NCBI GenBank assembly: GCA_002389705.1
Contig: DGQJ01000211.1
Location: 1 to 13,270 of the forward strand
Source of the DNA: Bacteroidales bacterium UBA4417
Lineage (GTDB): Bacteria; Bacteroidota; Bacteroidia; Bacteroidales; UBA4417
Length of the DNA stretch: 13,270 nucleotides
Direction of reading: 5' to 3'
Below the pieces are notes generated by a model. It worked only from the letters and a program-made list of their open reading frames with translations, had not been told where the DNA came from and ran no database searches. The first letter of the stretch is position 1. Every line of letters starts with the position of its first letter. Below, one piece after another: positions 6,544 through 13,270 of this stretch. A program made the position numbers and the translations under genes.

Positions 6544-8031
6544 ATGGAACCGAATAAACGTAAACCTGTTTTTTATTGGTTGCTTTTCGCAGCAACCGTA
6601 ATCATAGTATTCCTGCTGGGAATGCTTGCTTCTTCAATTACAAACCGCAGGGCCGAAAAAGAATATGTCTATAAGCCAATGGTTGAGCTGAAACAGGGCG
6701 AACCCCGAAATTCGGAATGGGGTAAAAATTTCCCACGCGAATACCAATCCTATATCCAGACTCTTGATACCAGCTACCGAAGCAAGCACAACGGGAATGC
6801 CGTAATCGACATGCTGGAAGTTGATCCCAGGATGGTTGTGCTTTGGGCAGGATATGCTTTTTCGAAAGATTATAAACAAGGCCGTGGTCATTATTACGCC
6901 ATCGAAGATATTACTAACACACTCCGTACAGGTGCTCCCTCAGCCGGAAATCCAAGTCCGCAACCCAATACCTGCTGGAGTTGTAAAAGCCCTGATGTTA
7001 CCCGCTTGCTGGGTAAAATGACCCCGGCAGAGTTTTATACCGGCAGTTGGGATACAAAAGGCCCCGAAATCGTTAATCCTATTGGCTGTGCTGATTGTCA
7101 CGACTCCAAAACTATGAACCTCACTATTACGCGACCTGCCCTGATAGAAGCGTTTGAAAGACAAGGGAAAGACATTACAAAGGCAACACAACAGGAAATG
7201 CGTTCACTTGTATGTGCTCAATGTCATGTGGAATATTATTTTGATAAACATAAAATTGAAGGAACTGCATACCTCACGTTTCCATGGGACAAAGGATTTG
7301 CAGCTGAAGATATAGAAGCGTACTATGATAGTTACCAGTTCAGCGACTGGACTCATAGTTTGAGTAAAGCGCCTATGCTAAAAGCCCAACACCCCGAATA
7401 TGAAACATTTATGATGGGAATACATGGGCAGCGTGGCGTTGCCTGTGCCGATTGTCACATGCCCTATAAGAGCGAGGGCGGACAAAAATTTACCGATCAC
7501 CACATTCAGAGTCCGCTCAATAATATTGCAAATTCATGCCAGGTTTGCCACCGCGAAGAGGCAGCAACATTGTTGGCCAACGTGTATGAACGCCAGGATA
7601 AAATAATCGAAAACCGCAATAAGCTGGAGGAATTATTGGTTCGGGCACATGTTGAGGCAAAAACAGCCTGGGACCTGGGCGCCTCTGAAGCTGAAATGAA
7701 ACCTGTGCTTACAGATATCCGTAAGTCGCAATGGCGTTGGGATTTTGCAGCAGCAAGCCATGGAGCATCTTTCCACGCTCCCATCGAAATAAGTCGTGTA
7801 ATCGCAAATGGCATCACTTTCGCGCAGGAAGCACGCATAAAACTGGCAAGAATCCTGGCCCTAAAAGGATATAACAGGGAAGTACCTTATCCAGATATCA
7901 CAACGAAGGCTAAAGCCCAGAAATATATTGGCCTCGATATGGCAAAACTGAATGCAGATAAGGAGGTTTTCCGCAAAACGACCCTGCTGGATTGGATGAA
8001 AAAAGCAGAGGAAAGAGAATCGAAATACTAA
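6544..8031 (+). CDS. nrfA: Ammonia-forming cytochrome c nitrite reductase NrfA (EC 1.7.2.2)
   Basis: NrfA reduces nitrite to ammonium with six electrons delivered by NrfH, and can also reduce NO and hydroxylamine. The 495-residue protein carries the diagnostic lysine-ligated catalytic heme site CWSCK (144-148) and four CxxCH sites at C182-H186, C224-H228, C301-H305 and C332-H336. The residues aligning with E. coli Arg114, Tyr218 and His277 are R128 (NTLRTGAP), Y231 (CHVEYY) and H283 (KAQHPEYET), so the active site looks complete. Residues about 9-31 form a hydrophobic export helix with no obvious AxA cleavage site, so it may act as a membrane anchor. No cytochrome c maturation genes follow; a terminator lies about 90 bp downstream. 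Confidence 0.98.
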   Translation: MEPNKRKPVFYWLLFAATVIIVFLLGMLASSITNRRAEKEYVYKPMVELKQGEPRNSEWGKNFPREYQSYIQTLDTSYRSKHNGNAVIDMLEVDPRMVVLWAGYAFSKDYKQGRGHYYAIEDITNTLRTGAPSAGNPSPQPNTCWSCKSPDVTRLLGKMTPAEFYTGSWDTKGPEIVNPIGCADCHDSKTMNLTITRPALIEAFERQGKDITKATQQEMRSLVCAQCHVEYYFDKHKIEGTAYLTFPWDKGFAAEDIEAYYDSYQFSDWTHSLSKAPMLKAQHPEYETFMMGIHGQRGVACADCHMPYKSEGGQKFTDHHIQSPLNNIANSCQVCHREEAATLLANVYERQDKIIENRNKLEELLVRAHVEAKTAWDLGASEAEMKPVLTDIRKSQWRWDFAAASHGASFHAPIEISRVIANGITFAQEARIKLARILALKGYNREVPYPDITTKAKAQKYIGLDMAKLNADKEVFRKTTLLDWMKKAEERESKY

Positions 8032-8119
8032 ATACAGTTTTACTTTGCAGGCGTTTGATTACAAATCGGTTTATGATCCTGTAACATAACATTGCATGTA
8101 ATAATTTGTTAAACAATAC

Positions 8120-8153
8120 ACCGGGTCCTAAAAATGGGTAGGGCCCGGTTTTT
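8120..8153 (+). terminator. Intrinsic terminator of nrfHA
   Basis: ACCGGGTCCT (8120-8129) pairs with AGGGCCCGGT (8140-8149) over 10 bp with one G-U pair and a 10-nt loop. A run of five Ts (8149-8153) follows. It lies 88 bp after the nrfA stop and separates the operon from dxs. Confidence 0.85.
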
Positions 8154-8188
8154 AACATTCCCTAACACAATTATGAACTGGCACCGCC

Positions 8189-8216
8189 TTGATTAATCAG
8201 GAAAATCTTACTTTTA
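8189..8216 (+). promoter_or_regulatory. Candidate dxs promoter
   Basis: TTG (8189-8191) is followed after 17 bp by TACTTTTA (8209-8216), one base off the Bacteroidota -7 consensus TAnnTTTG. The spacing is reasonable for this promoter class and transcription would begin roughly 10-15 bp before the dxs start codon. It lies downstream of the nrfHA terminator, where a promoter for dxs is expected. This is inference from consensus only. Confidence 0.45.
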
Positions 8217-8235
8217 CAGCCCCAAATTTCGGATC

Positions 8236-10140
8236 ATGACTCCTGCCAAAGGCACATTATTATCGGATATCAATTCACCGGAGGATCTTCGCAAACTTCC
8301 GGTTGAAAAGCTTCCGGAGTTGTGCCGGGATATACGCCAGTTTATTCTCGAAGTAATTTCACGTAACCCGGGTCACCTGGGTGCCAGCCTGGGTGTGGTT
8401 GAGCTTACTGCAGCCATCCATTATGCCTTTAATACTCCGAATGATAAACTAATATGGGATGTAGGTCACCAGGCATATGCCCATAAAATACTTACCGGGC
8501 GTAAAGATATTTTTTACACAAACCGTACCTACCATGGTATAAGCGGCTTCCCAAGGATGGCCGAAAGTGAATACGATGCCTTTGGCACCGGGCATTCATC
8601 CACGAGTATTTCGGCTGCTTTAGGAATGGCCGTAGCCTCGGCCCTGCTCAACAAAAAAAACCAGCAAAGCATTGCAGTGATTGGCGATGGCTCCATGACG
8701 GCCGGAATGGCGATGGAAGCCCTCAATAATGCCGGAGTATCAAAATCGAACCTGCTGGTAATCCTGAATGATAACGGTATTGCCATCGATAAAAATGTTG
8801 GCGGACTGTCGAGGTATCTCACTGATATTACAACATCTCAGGCTTATAATCGATTTAAGGATAAGGTGTGGTGGCTTATGGGCGGCAATACGGTTTATGG
8901 CGCCAACTCCCGTGCCGTGGTAAAACAAATCGGGAATGCCGTAAAAGCATCGCTGCTCAAAAGAAGTAATCTTTTTGAGGCTTTCGGGTTCAGGTATTTC
9001 GGGCCTGTGGATGGCCACGACGTGGTGAAACTGGTTCACCTGTTGCACGACTTGCAGAATATCCCCGGCCCAAAACTGCTGCATGTAATCACCGTTAAGG
9101 GTAAAGGTTACGAAAAAGCAGAAAAGGATCAAACTCTTTTTCATGCGCCTGGCATATTTAATATGGAAACCGGTGAGCTGAAAGAGACCCAATGTAAAAA
9201 TCAACCACCCAAATACCAGGTTGTTTTTGGTAAAACCATTATTGAACTTGCCGAGCAGAATCCAAAAATTGTTGGGGTAACTCCTGCCATGCCTACCGGC
9301 TGCTCCCTCAACCTGATGATGGCCAAAATGCCCGATCGGGCTTTTGATGTCGGAATTGCCGAGCAACATGCTGTTACCTTTTCGGCCGGTATGGCTGCCA
9401 ATGGCCTGGTGCCGTTTTGCAATATCTATTCCAGCTTTATGCAGCGTGCTTACGATCAGCTGATTCACGATGTGGCCCTGCAAAATCTGAATGTGGTCTT
9501 CTGCCTCGACCGCGGTGGGCTTGTAGGTGAAGACGGCGCTACCCATCATGGCGTTTACGACCTGGCATACCTGCGTGCTATCCCCAATATGACTATCTGC
9601 TCACCCATGAATGAGGAGGAGTTGCGTAATATGATGTACACGGCCCAACTCGGGGGGAAGGGGCCATTTGCCATACGCTATCCGCGCGGCCGTGGCGTTA
9701 TGTTGCAGTGGAAAACCCCTTTTGCTGAACTAACGGTTGGCAAAGGACGTATGATCCGCGATGGTAAAGACCTGGCAGTGATTTCGCTGGGGCACCCGGG
9801 TAATGTGGCACTCGAAGCCTGCCAGGCGCTGGCTCACAAAAATATTGAGACTGCGCTTTATGATATCCGTTTCCTGAAACCTATTGATGAAGAATTGCTG
9901 CACAGCATCTGTAACAAGTATAATAAAATAGTTACCCTCGAAGACGGTTCGGTTATCGGCGGGCTGGGTAGTGCGGTTACCGAATTTGTTAATGATAATG
10001 GATACTCCGGTGTGCAGGTTTACCGGCTGGGTATACCCGATCGTTTTGTTGAACAAGGTACCCTCGAAGAGCTTCACCACGAATGTGGCATCGACCTGGA
10101 AGGAATAGTACATGCCGTGGTTGAAATAAGCAAGAAATAA
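8236..10140 (+). CDS. dxs: 1-deoxy-D-xylulose-5-phosphate synthase (EC 2.2.1.7)
   Basis: Dxs is the thiamine-diphosphate enzyme that condenses pyruvate and glyceraldehyde 3-phosphate to DXP, the first step of the MEP isoprenoid pathway and a branch point to thiamine and pyridoxal. The protein has 634 residues, the normal length. Visible motifs are the N-terminal GHLGASLG with His47, WDVGHQAYAHKILTGR, the ThDP/Mg site starting at GDGSMTAG (150-157) and ending at LNDNG (177-181), the catalytic Glu376 in GIAEQH, and ATHHG (435-439). The C-terminal transketolase-like domain (LYDIRFLKPID onward) is intact. It is monocistronic here: a terminator and candidate promoter precede it and a terminator follows directly. 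Its neighbours are not isoprenoid genes. Confidence 0.98.
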   Translation: MTPAKGTLLSDINSPEDLRKLPVEKLPELCRDIRQFILEVISRNPGHLGASLGVVELTAAIHYAFNTPNDKLIWDVGHQAYAHKILTGRKDIFYTNRTYHGISGFPRMAESEYDAFGTGHSSTSISAALGMAVASALLNKKNQQSIAVIGDGSMTAGMAMEALNNAGVSKSNLLVILNDNGIAIDKNVGGLSRYLTDITTSQAYNRFKDKVWWLMGGNTVYGANSRAVVKQIGNAVKASLLKRSNLFEAFGFRYFGPVDGHDVVKLVHLLHDLQNIPGPKLLHVITVKGKGYEKAEKDQTLFHAPGIFNMETGELKETQCKNQPPKYQVVFGKTIIELAEQNPKIVGVTPAMPTGCSLNLMMAKMPDRAFDVGIAEQHAVTFSAGMAANGLVPFCNIYSSFMQRAYDQLIHDVALQNLNVVFCLDRGGLVGEDGATHHGVYDLAYLRAIPNMTICSPMNEEELRNMMYTAQLGGKGPFAIRYPRGRGVMLQWKTPFAELTVGKGRMIRDGKDLAVISLGHPGNVALEACQALAHKNIETALYDIRFLKPIDEELLHSICNKYNKIVTLEDGSVIGGLGSAVTEFVNDNGYSGVQVYRLGIPDRFVEQGTLEELHHECGIDLEGIVHAVVEISKK

Positions 10141-10174
10141 AAAAAAGCAGGAAGTTTAAATCCTGCTTTTTTTT
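10141..10174. terminator. Bidirectional terminator between dxs and the convergent lipoprotein gene
   Basis: AAAAAAGCAGGA (10141-10152) and TCCTGCTTTTTT (10161-10172) form a perfect 12-bp stem with an 8-nt loop, with Ts to 10174 on the + strand and the matching A-run on the other side. It begins at the base after the dxs stop codon and lies 19 bp past the end of the minus-strand gene, so it can stop transcription from both sides. Confidence 0.92.
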
Positions 10175-10192
10175 ATAACAGATCGGTAAGTG

Positions 10193-11032
10193 TCAGGGCA
10201 GATTAACGTTAAACGTAATGCCATTTACCGTGAGGCTTGCCTTGTTGTCGCAATCTCCATCACCATAGTTCAGTGTACGTTTGGGTTCGCCGGCAGGTGT
10301 TAATTCAACCACACCTTTCACAAAGTTGTTGCATTTCATGGTGCTGATAAGCGGTGTGGTAACCAGTGCCGTAAAAGCCTGTCCGGCAGGAGTTATTCCT
10401 GAGGCTGAGCCTGTGGTTTCAAAAACATTGTCTTTATAATCCATGGTGTTTTCGCCTTCAACCATGGCTGTGTTGTGTGTGGCCTGGTAAGTAATGGTTC
10501 CGCCATTGTTAGCCAGGATAACTGACCCGTTTACGGTAACTGTCCAGTTTGGTTTTTTTGCCTGGTTGTACCCTTTATAGCTCAGCGTTCTGTTTCCGGT
10601 CACCTGGTTGTTATTTACATAATAGCCATCAAACGTAGTGTTTAGGGTAGCTGTTGAATCCATGTACCCGCCATCGTAAGTGATCAGTATTTTCCCGCGC
10701 CGGTTCAGTCCGTCTTCGCAAAAACAGTTTTCAGTACCGAAATCAAGGACCAGTTTGTTTGGCGATGAATTAAAATCGAAATAAACACGCAGGCAGCTGC
10801 TGATCGGGCTCACATCGGCAGCAATTGATTTTAAAGAGCTTTTTTTGTTATCAGTGAGCACCCCCGAGGTGTATTTTCCAACATCGTTGAACATACGTTC
10901 AGCCAGTATGCTGCTGTTATCAACGGCGTTAGCTTTTGATGTATCTGGCTCGGGTAATTTATTACAAGCGGTAAACAAACAGAAGCAGGTGGCTACGAGC
11001 AGAATAGGTAGAATATGATTTCTCACTTTCAT
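10193..11032 (-). CDS. Putative lipoprotein of unknown function with two FG/YG-x3-Cys elements
   Basis: The 279-residue product has a short basic start, a hydrophobic stretch (about 7-20) and a lipobox FTAC with Cys23 as the lipidated residue, so it is predicted to be exported and membrane-anchored. The mature part is rich in Thr, Asn and Gly in short beta-like segments. It has five further cysteines (80, 103, 105, 234, 261). Two similar elements are visible: LVLDFGTENC near residue 100 followed by RRGKI, and RTLNYGDGDC near 260 followed by a TVNGI strand. These suggest a repeated domain. Similar C-termini occur in hypothetical Bacteroidota lipoproteins as far as I recall, but I know of no named family or function. 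It converges on dxs across a shared terminator and diverges from the lipoprotein gene at 11446. Coding status is secure; function is unknown. Confidence 0.85.
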   Translation of the reverse strand: MKVRNHILPILLVATCFCLFTACNKLPEPDTSKANAVDNSSILAERMFNDVGKYTSGVLTDNKKSSLKSIAADVSPISSCLRVYFDFNSSPNKLVLDFGTENCFCEDGLNRRGKILITYDGGYMDSTATLNTTFDGYYVNNNQVTGNRTLSYKGYNQAKKPNWTVTVNGSVILANNGGTITYQATHNTAMVEGENTMDYKDNVFETTGSASGITPAGQAFTALVTTPLISTMKCNNFVKGVVELTPAGEPKRTLNYGDGDCDNKASLTVNGITFNVNLP

Positions 11033-11445
11033 AAGGTAGGGTTTTAATGGATAATATGGGTTGATATTGCTATTAACGGCCGTGTGGATGAAATAGTATC
11101 AGGGGTTAAAAGTACTGATAATTTTTTTGTCTGGTTCAAAAGGAAGTATTTCACATGAAAGATCTTTGAAGAGGCTGGTTCATATTTGGATTGACTTATG
11201 GGTGTTGAAATCAGCGCATTAGTACTTTAAGGAAGCAGCATTTATTAAATGATCCGGAAGGGGAACCAGCCTCATGTTGAACCGTGGAAAAAGTGTCTTC
11301 ACTGGTAGTTACCAATTCCACTCAAGGTTATTAAATATTAGCTGTACAAATTGAAAGGTCAAAATTAGCGATTTAATAAAAAAAAGCGCTCTGCGGTTGC
11401 CTTTGTACTTAAAACTCAATGAATCAAACTTTTAATACATTGTGA
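11033..11445. other. 413-bp non-coding region between divergent lipoprotein genes
   Basis: No reading frame here looks coding. On the minus strand, TACTTTTA (11114-11107) is one base off the Bacteroidota -7 consensus, with a TTG at 11139-11137 (22-bp spacer), and could drive the minus-strand lipoprotein gene about 75 bp away. I see no clear promoter for the plus-strand gene. The motif CTGGTTCA occurs twice (11131-11138 and 11175-11182), and an 11-bp inverted repeat spans 11171-11273. The region is A/T-rich next to the plus-strand gene, including a run of eight As at about 11379-11386. Confidence 0.5.
11171..11273. repeat. 11-bp perfect inverted repeat bounding 103 bp
   Basis: GAGGCTGGTTC (11171-11181) and GAACCAGCCTC (11263-11273) are exact reverse complements separated by 81 bp. 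TTGAA directly precedes the left arm and recurs 3 bp after the right arm, which is near to but not a proper target-site duplication. A very small mobile-element remnant, a structured transcript or paired operator sites are all possible; there is no coding capacity inside. Confidence 0.55.
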
Positions 11446-11997
11446 ATGAAATCAAAATCATGGATTACCTTTTTTCTCCTGGCATGTATAGGTATAGCTT
11501 TTTTCCTGCTGCCGTCGTGCGAGAAGCTGAAAGAAGCAACCACCTTTAAGGTGAAATACGACCTGCCTGACAGTCGCTATAAAATTGATAAATTGTCGTC
11601 GCTCAAATCGGAAGTTGAATTGTTTTCACAGCCGTTTGCTGCTATTAATGTCGACAGTATAGCAGGTTCAAATACCAGGTTTGTGGAGCGTGTAACCTTG
11701 TACAAGTTGAAGTTCTCCATCGAAAAGCCTGAAACCGCCAACCTTAACTGGTTGAGTTCGGCACGTATTAAAATTGCGCCGGATGGTGGTTCTGCGATTG
11801 AAATAGCAACCGCACCGGTAGTAAATCCGGCCGATCGCACTATCGATTTTATTGTAAAGGATTCCGATCTTTTATCAATCATTAAAACGCCTTTTGTTTT
11901 AACCGTTTATGGAAATTTAAATGGGAATATCCCCGAGCTGCCTATGGAAGTGTTGTTGCAAAGCGGACTCGAACTCACTATAAGTCCGATACAGTGA
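11446..11997 (+). CDS. Putative small lipoprotein of unknown function
   Basis: The product has 183 residues with a basic start (MKSKSW), a hydrophobic segment (about 7-22) and a lipobox LPSC with Cys25, indicating a lipoprotein signal peptide. The mature part (EKLKEATTFKVKYDLPDS onward) alternates short hydrophobic and polar stretches, suggesting a beta-sandwich-like domain; there are no further cysteines and no catalytic motif that I recognise. The end (LLQSGLELTISPIQ) looks like a terminal strand. It is alone on its strand, with 413 bp of non-coding DNA before it and a terminator 60 bp after the stop. The ATG at 11446 has no Shine-Dalgarno sequence. Coding is likely from the signal peptide and codon use; function is unknown. 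Confidence 0.8.
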   Translation: MKSKSWITFFLLACIGIAFFLLPSCEKLKEATTFKVKYDLPDSRYKIDKLSSLKSEVELFSQPFAAINVDSIAGSNTRFVERVTLYKLKFSIEKPETANLNWLSSARIKIAPDGGSAIEIATAPVVNPADRTIDFIVKDSDLLSIIKTPFVLTVYGNLNGNIPELPMEVLLQSGLELTISPIQ

Positions 11998-12056
11998 TGC
12001 TTTGGCGGAAATAACCCGGTTAGTTGCTATATTTTCTGAATCTGACCTTAAAAAAC

Positions 12057-12086
12057 AAAAAGCGCCATACCCGGGGCGCTTTTTTT
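12057..12086. terminator. Intrinsic terminator after the small lipoprotein gene
   Basis: AAAAAGCGCC (12057-12066) pairs with GGCGCTTTTT (12075-12084) over 10 bp with an 8-nt loop, and Ts run to 12086. The A-run on the left side (12051-12061, broken by one C) becomes a T-run on the minus strand, so it can act in both directions. It follows the lipoprotein gene stop by 60 bp. Confidence 0.85.
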
Positions 12087-12237
12087 ATTGAAATTGCATT
12101 TGCTGCAATTTGTCCCAGTGTTGTTCAGTTGAAACCCAGCCAGCCGTGTTCGGGAAATTGAAATAGCCAAAAACGGCAATGGTTTTGCAAATATTTGCTA
12201 CATTTACCGCGCAAGTTCCCAATGATGCAAAACCTTT
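12085..12237 (-). pseudogene. Possible minus-strand gene remnant (50-codon open frame, no good start)
   Basis: Between a stop at 12240-12238 and a TAA at 12087-12085 the minus strand is open for 50 codons. Its last part reads VFGYFNFPNTAGWVSTEQ then HWDKLQQMQFQ, which has a protein-like composition with aromatic residues and codons resembling the real genes. Its TAA touches the terminator at 12057-12086, which also reads as a terminator on this strand. There is no ATG or GTG; the only TTG (12222-12220) overlaps the permease start codon. It could be the surviving 3' end of a degraded gene or simple coincidence. I do not recognise the sequence. The stretch also contains an 8-bp hairpin, AAATTGCA/TGCAATTT (12091-12111). 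Confidence 0.2.
12187..12198. promoter_or_regulatory. Palindrome GCAAATATTTGC upstream of the permease gene
   Basis: This perfect 12-bp palindrome lies 23 bp before the permease start codon. It is followed directly by TACATTTA (12199-12206), one base off the -7 consensus TAnnTTTG, so it would sit at a position suited to a repressor operator. No convincing -33 element is present and the palindrome matches no operator I can name. Confidence 0.3.
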
Positions 12238-13270
12238 TCAGGAAAAAATCGATTGAAATGATTCTCAGTCATGCCGACGAGAGTAATCCTGATTTGATGA
12301 AGCGCCGGCTGGGGGTTCGCGACCTCACTGCCATGGGTATTGCAGCTATAATTGGCGCTGGTATTTTCAGCACCATCGGCAATGCTGCTGCCAGCGGAGG
12401 TCCGGCTGTTTCGCTGCTTTTCGTGTTTACTGCCATAGCCTGTGGTTTATCAGCCATGTGCTATGCCGAGTTTGCTTCGGCCATACCCATCAGCGGAAGC
12501 GCATATACTTATGCCTATGCCAGCTTTGGTGAGCTTATTGCCTGGATTATAGGCTGGGACCTGATTATGGAATATGCCATTGGTAATATTGCAGTTGCCA
12601 TATCGTGGTCGGGTTATTTTACCGGCTTGCTCAATGGCCTGCAGATTCATATTCCCGATTACCTGGCCATCGATTACCTGAGTGCCGCCAAAGGTTTTAA
12701 ACTGGCTGCTGAACAATTGCAATCGGGTGCCACCCTGGCCTCGCTGGACAGCAACCTGCGCGAAGCATACCAGGCCTGGGTTTTGGCGCCACACATCGGC
12801 AGCATACGTTTTATAGCCGATATACCAGCTCTGGGTATTGTTGTATTTATAACCTGGCTGGTATACAAAGGTATTTACGAAACCAAAATGGCAGGCAATA
12901 TCATGGTGTTGATAAAAATAGGCATCCTGATGCTGGTAATTGCAGTGGGCTCGTTTTATATCGACCCGAAGAACTGGAGCCCTTTTGCACCCAACGGAAT
13001 CGGTGGCGTTCTGAAAGGCGTTTCGGGAGTGTTTTTTGCGTACATAGGTTTCGATGCCATTTCGACTACTGCCGAAGAGTGCCGAAACCCACGCCGCGAT
13101 TTGCCCCGCTCCATGATTTATGCACTGGCCATTACCACGCTGCTTTATGTAATTATCAGCCTGGTACTTACCGGCATGGTTCCTTTTAGCCAGCTTGGAG
13201 TTTCTGATCCGCTGGCATTTGCCTTTGAGAAGTTACATCTCACCCGCTTATCAGGTATCATTGCCCTGGG
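12222..13270 (+). CDS. APC-superfamily amino acid permease, cationic amino acid transporter-like (3' end missing)
   Basis: This is the N-terminal part (349 full codons) of an inner-membrane amino acid transporter; the frame is open at the window edge. The start MMQNLFRKKSIE fits the family, where a short basic cytoplasmic segment (LMKRRLGVRDLTAMG) precedes the first helix. Signatures are the substrate-binding unwound helix IIGAGIFSTIG (43-53), a helix at about 62-84 followed by EFASAIPISGSAYTYAY (83-99), and FFAYIGFDAISTTAEE (271-286) followed by the NPRRDLPRSM loop, all typical of CAT/YfnA-like permeases. About eight membrane segments fall within the visible part. An extended loop (about 137-195) between helices is longer than in many bacterial relatives. 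Substrate cannot be told from sequence. Either of the two adjacent ATGs (12222 or 12225) could be used. Confidence 0.92.
   Translation, partial: MMQNLFRKKSIEMILSHADESNPDLMKRRLGVRDLTAMGIAAIIGAGIFSTIGNAAASGGPAVSLLFVFTAIACGLSAMCYAEFASAIPISGSAYTYAYASFGELIAWIIGWDLIMEYAIGNIAVAISWSGYFTGLLNGLQIHIPDYLAIDYLSAAKGFKLAAEQLQSGATLASLDSNLREAYQAWVLAPHIGSIRFIADIPALGIVVFITWLVYKGIYETKMAGNIMVLIKIGILMLVIAVGSFYIDPKNWSPFAPNGIGGVLKGVSGVFFAYIGFDAISTTAEECRNPRRDLPRSMIYALAITTLLYVIISLVLTGMVPFSQLGVSDPLAFAFEKLHLTRLSGIIAL

Noticed and set aside
8740..9549. A 269-codon open frame on the minus strand.
   Set aside because: It lies wholly antisense to dxs, whose motifs are intact over the same stretch; its translation has no recognisable domain. 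It is a shadow frame.
12269..12868. Several overlapping minus-strand open frames near the right end.
   Set aside because: All are antisense to the permease gene, which is clearly coding in its own frame up to the window edge.
1..13270. A novel multi-gene defence, mobile or biosynthetic system.
   Set aside because: Apart from two unknown lipoproteins, every full gene belongs to a well-known core family (SUF, NrfHA, Dxs, APC permease); there is no cluster of unknown enzymes or effector domains.

Overview
The window looks like chromosomal DNA from a member of the Bacteroidota, probably the Bacteroidales/Marinilabiliales side. The reasons are the gene order sufB-C-D-S-E followed by a DUF59 gene, the closeness of the readable proteins to Bacteroidota families, start codons with no Shine-Dalgarno sequence (A/T-rich leaders instead), and several matches to the Bacteroidota -7 promoter element TAnnTTTG. 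The phylum is a confident inference; anything finer is a guess. Most of the content is core metabolism, with no phage, IS element, CRISPR array, tRNA or rRNA visible.

Layout. (1) Positions 1-5621 hold a SUF iron-sulfur cluster assembly operon on the + strand: sufB (5' end cut off by the window), sufC, sufD, sufS, sufE and a DUF59/SufT-type gene, closed by a strong terminator at 5645-5677. SufS and SufE supply persulfide sulfur, SufBCD is the ATP-driven scaffold, and the DUF59 protein is an accessory maturation factor. Two junctions in this operon (sufB-sufC and sufE-sufT) are opened up by short tandem repeats of 7 and 8 bp; the rest of the operon is tightly packed. (2) Positions 5678-8153 hold a leader and the two-gene nrfH-nrfA operon for respiratory ammonifying nitrite reductase: a membrane tetraheme quinol oxidase and a pentaheme catalytic subunit with the diagnostic CWSCK heme site. 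It ends at a terminator (8120-8153). (3) Positions 8189-10174 hold dxs (DXP synthase, isoprenoid precursor synthesis) with its own candidate promoter and a bidirectional terminator. (4) Positions 10193-11997 hold two divergently transcribed lipoprotein genes of unknown function, separated by 413 bp of non-coding DNA that contains an 11-bp inverted repeat. (5) From 12222 to the end of the window is the N-terminal two thirds or so of an APC-superfamily amino acid permease, preceded by a short minus-strand reading frame that may be a gene remnant.

I found no convincing undescribed multi-gene system. The most unusual material is non-coding: octamer arrays of consensus roughly AnCRCATT. In the sufE-sufT gap, four units in one orientation start at the sufE stop codon and face eight units in the other orientation, the last of which contains the sufT start codon. 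A five-unit array of the same octamer lies just before sufC, next to a six-unit heptamer array. These could fold into intra-operon hairpins or vary in copy number between strains.
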